Assembly (NCBI GenBank): GCA_009885805.1
Contig: VFJZ01000009.1
Coordinates: forward strand, 1 to 64,000
Reading direction: 5' to 3'
DNA: 64,000 nucleotides
From: Actinomycetota bacterium
GTDB lineage: Bacteria; Actinomycetota; Thermoleophilia; Gaiellales; F1-60-MAGs149
Shown: one piece after another, positions 63,488 to 64,000 of the stretch
Numbering within the stretch: position 1 is the first letter of the stretch
How the letters are laid out: every line of letters starts with the position of its first letter
The notes under the pieces: model-generated
Told to the model about the DNA's origin: nothing
Database searches by the model: none
What the model saw: the letters and a program-made list of their open reading frames with translations, nothing else
Position numbers and translations under genes: made by a program

Positions 63488-64000
63488 CGATCCTCGTCGG
63501 CACCGACACGCTCTGCTGGCACCTGCGGATCGAAACCGGACGCGTCACGATCGAGGACGTGATCGACGTGTCGGCCGCGCTCGGCGCCGACTGCGTCGGC
63601 ATCAACCTCCACCACGTCCGCACCCACCGCGACCTTGGGGCGCTCGCCGCCCGCGCCGCCGATCGCGACCTCAGGCTCGGCGCCTCCGGCGACTTCCTCG
63701 GCGCCGCCCGCCGCGGCGACACCGTCGCCGCCGGCGTGGAGCGCGTCCGGCGCTGGCTCGAGCGCGCCGTCGCGCTGGGAAGCGACACGCTGCGCGTCGC
63801 GTCGGGCTTCTACCGCGCGGAGCTCGCGGGACAGCCCGACGTGATCGAGCGCGAGCGCGCGCTCGTCACCGGCGTGCTCGCGGCGACCGCCGACGAGGCG
63901 CGCGCGGCCGGCGTCACGCTGCTGCTCGAGAACCACTCCGACTTCACGATCGCCGAGTACCGCCTGATCGTGGACGGGGTCGGACGCGACCGGATCGGCG
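63484..64000 (+). CDS. Sugar phosphate isomerase/epimerase-like protein, 3' end outside window
   Basis: The first 172 residues are present. A xylose-isomerase-like TIM barrel is indicated by TILVGTDTLCWHLRIETGRV, ADCVGINLHHVRTHRDL, LGSDTLRVASGFYR and VTLLLENHSDFTIAEYRLIV with the metal-binding glutamate. Such proteins are epimerases, isomerases or dehydratases of sugars and inositol. The ATG at 63484 overlaps the SDR stop, so it belongs to the same operon. Confidence 0.75.
   Translation, partial: MTILVGTDTLCWHLRIETGRVTIEDVIDVSAALGADCVGINLHHVRTHRDLGALAARAADRDLRLGASGDFLGAARRGDTVAAGVERVRRWLERAVALGSDTLRVASGFYRAELAGQPDVIERERALVTGVLAATADEARAAGVTLLLENHSDFTIAEYRLIVDGVGRDRIG

Overview
The window is very GC-rich (roughly 70 percent), densely packed, double-stranded coding DNA with almost no repeats. 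It looks like a chromosomal segment of an actinobacterium. A fused PafB-PafC type WYL regulator beside dinB, a Flp/Tad pilus locus without outer-membrane genes, many GTG starts and a -10 box set 6-7 bases before many start codons all point that way. I would guess the class Thermoleophilia, but this is inference because no 16S rRNA lies in the window. About 80 protein genes, one tRNA, several hairpins and one candidate structured RNA can be supported. Most of the window is ordinary core genome. The accessory parts are a small transposase graveyard (9.04-9.56 kb), a HicA/HicB pair (46.6-47.3 kb), a broken DUF5946 gene (42.4-42.9 kb) and a decayed RES/Xre toxin-antitoxin pair (61.1-61.8 kb).

Layout. 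0-5 kb: DUF4395 fragment, agmatinase-like ureohydrolase, GNAT acetyltransferase, HNH nuclease, amidase and an anchored exported protein. 5-9 kb: a membrane-tethered ECF sigma factor fused to an extracellular CARDB-like domain, then pdxS-pdxT (vitamin B6) and a YebC/PmpR regulator. 9-18 kb: transposon remnants, a cupin, tpiA-gpmI (lower glycolysis), a sigma-like protein, a retropepsin-like protease, a phosphoesterase, DUF3467-rlmH, an unusual argS, a PfkB kinase, a candidate structured RNA and tRNA-Gly(CCC). 18-28 kb: membrane, cupin, GST and thymidine kinase genes, an eight-module secreted protein, bolA-grxD, a Crp/Fnr regulator, an HYR/Ig-type exported protein and a beta-lactamase-fold hydrolase. 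28-35 kb: cytochrome c maturation genes ccmE-ccmF-ccmI-like, a phosphoesterase, then cyclic 2,3-diphosphoglycerate synthetase next to 2-phosphoglycerate kinase, an enoyl-CoA hydratase with a Rho-N-like head, a MIP18 protein and rnhA. 35-47 kb: a methyltransferase, queG, ornithine cyclodeaminase/PafBC divergent from dinB, an HDAC-family enzyme, two zinc-ribbon proteins (one with a SPOR-like end), a 3-hydroxyacyl-CoA dehydrogenase and hicAB. 47-64 kb: a two-component system, three pilin-like proteins, DUF192, a nitroreductase, and then an apparent eight-gene operon (response regulator, histidine kinase, CpaB, TadZ, TadA, TadB, TadC, pilin-CHAP fusion). The window ends with the RES/Xre remnant and a start of a small oxidoreductase operon that runs off the end.

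How the parts connect. TpiA and GpmI make 2-phosphoglycerate, which is the substrate of the 2-phosphoglycerate kinase at 33.1 kb; its product is cyclised by the synthetase just upstream, so the window encodes a complete route to cyclic 2,3-diphosphoglycerate, a solute best known from hyperthermophilic methanogens. The Tad genes overlap by 4 bases (GTGA or ATGA) from the kinase to the last gene, which implies tight co-expression of the pilus machine with its own sensor. The last gene joins a pilin-type signal to a CHAP cell-wall hydrolase, which suggests that the machine moves or anchors a murein-cutting subunit.

The strongest novel leads are the pilin-CHAP Tad operon, the roughly 112-base three-way-junction RNA candidate before tRNA-Gly, the single-chain sigma/anti-sigma/sensor protein, the cyclic diphosphoglycerate pair, and window-wide leaderless promoters, four of which use the stop codon of the upstream gene as part of the -10 box.
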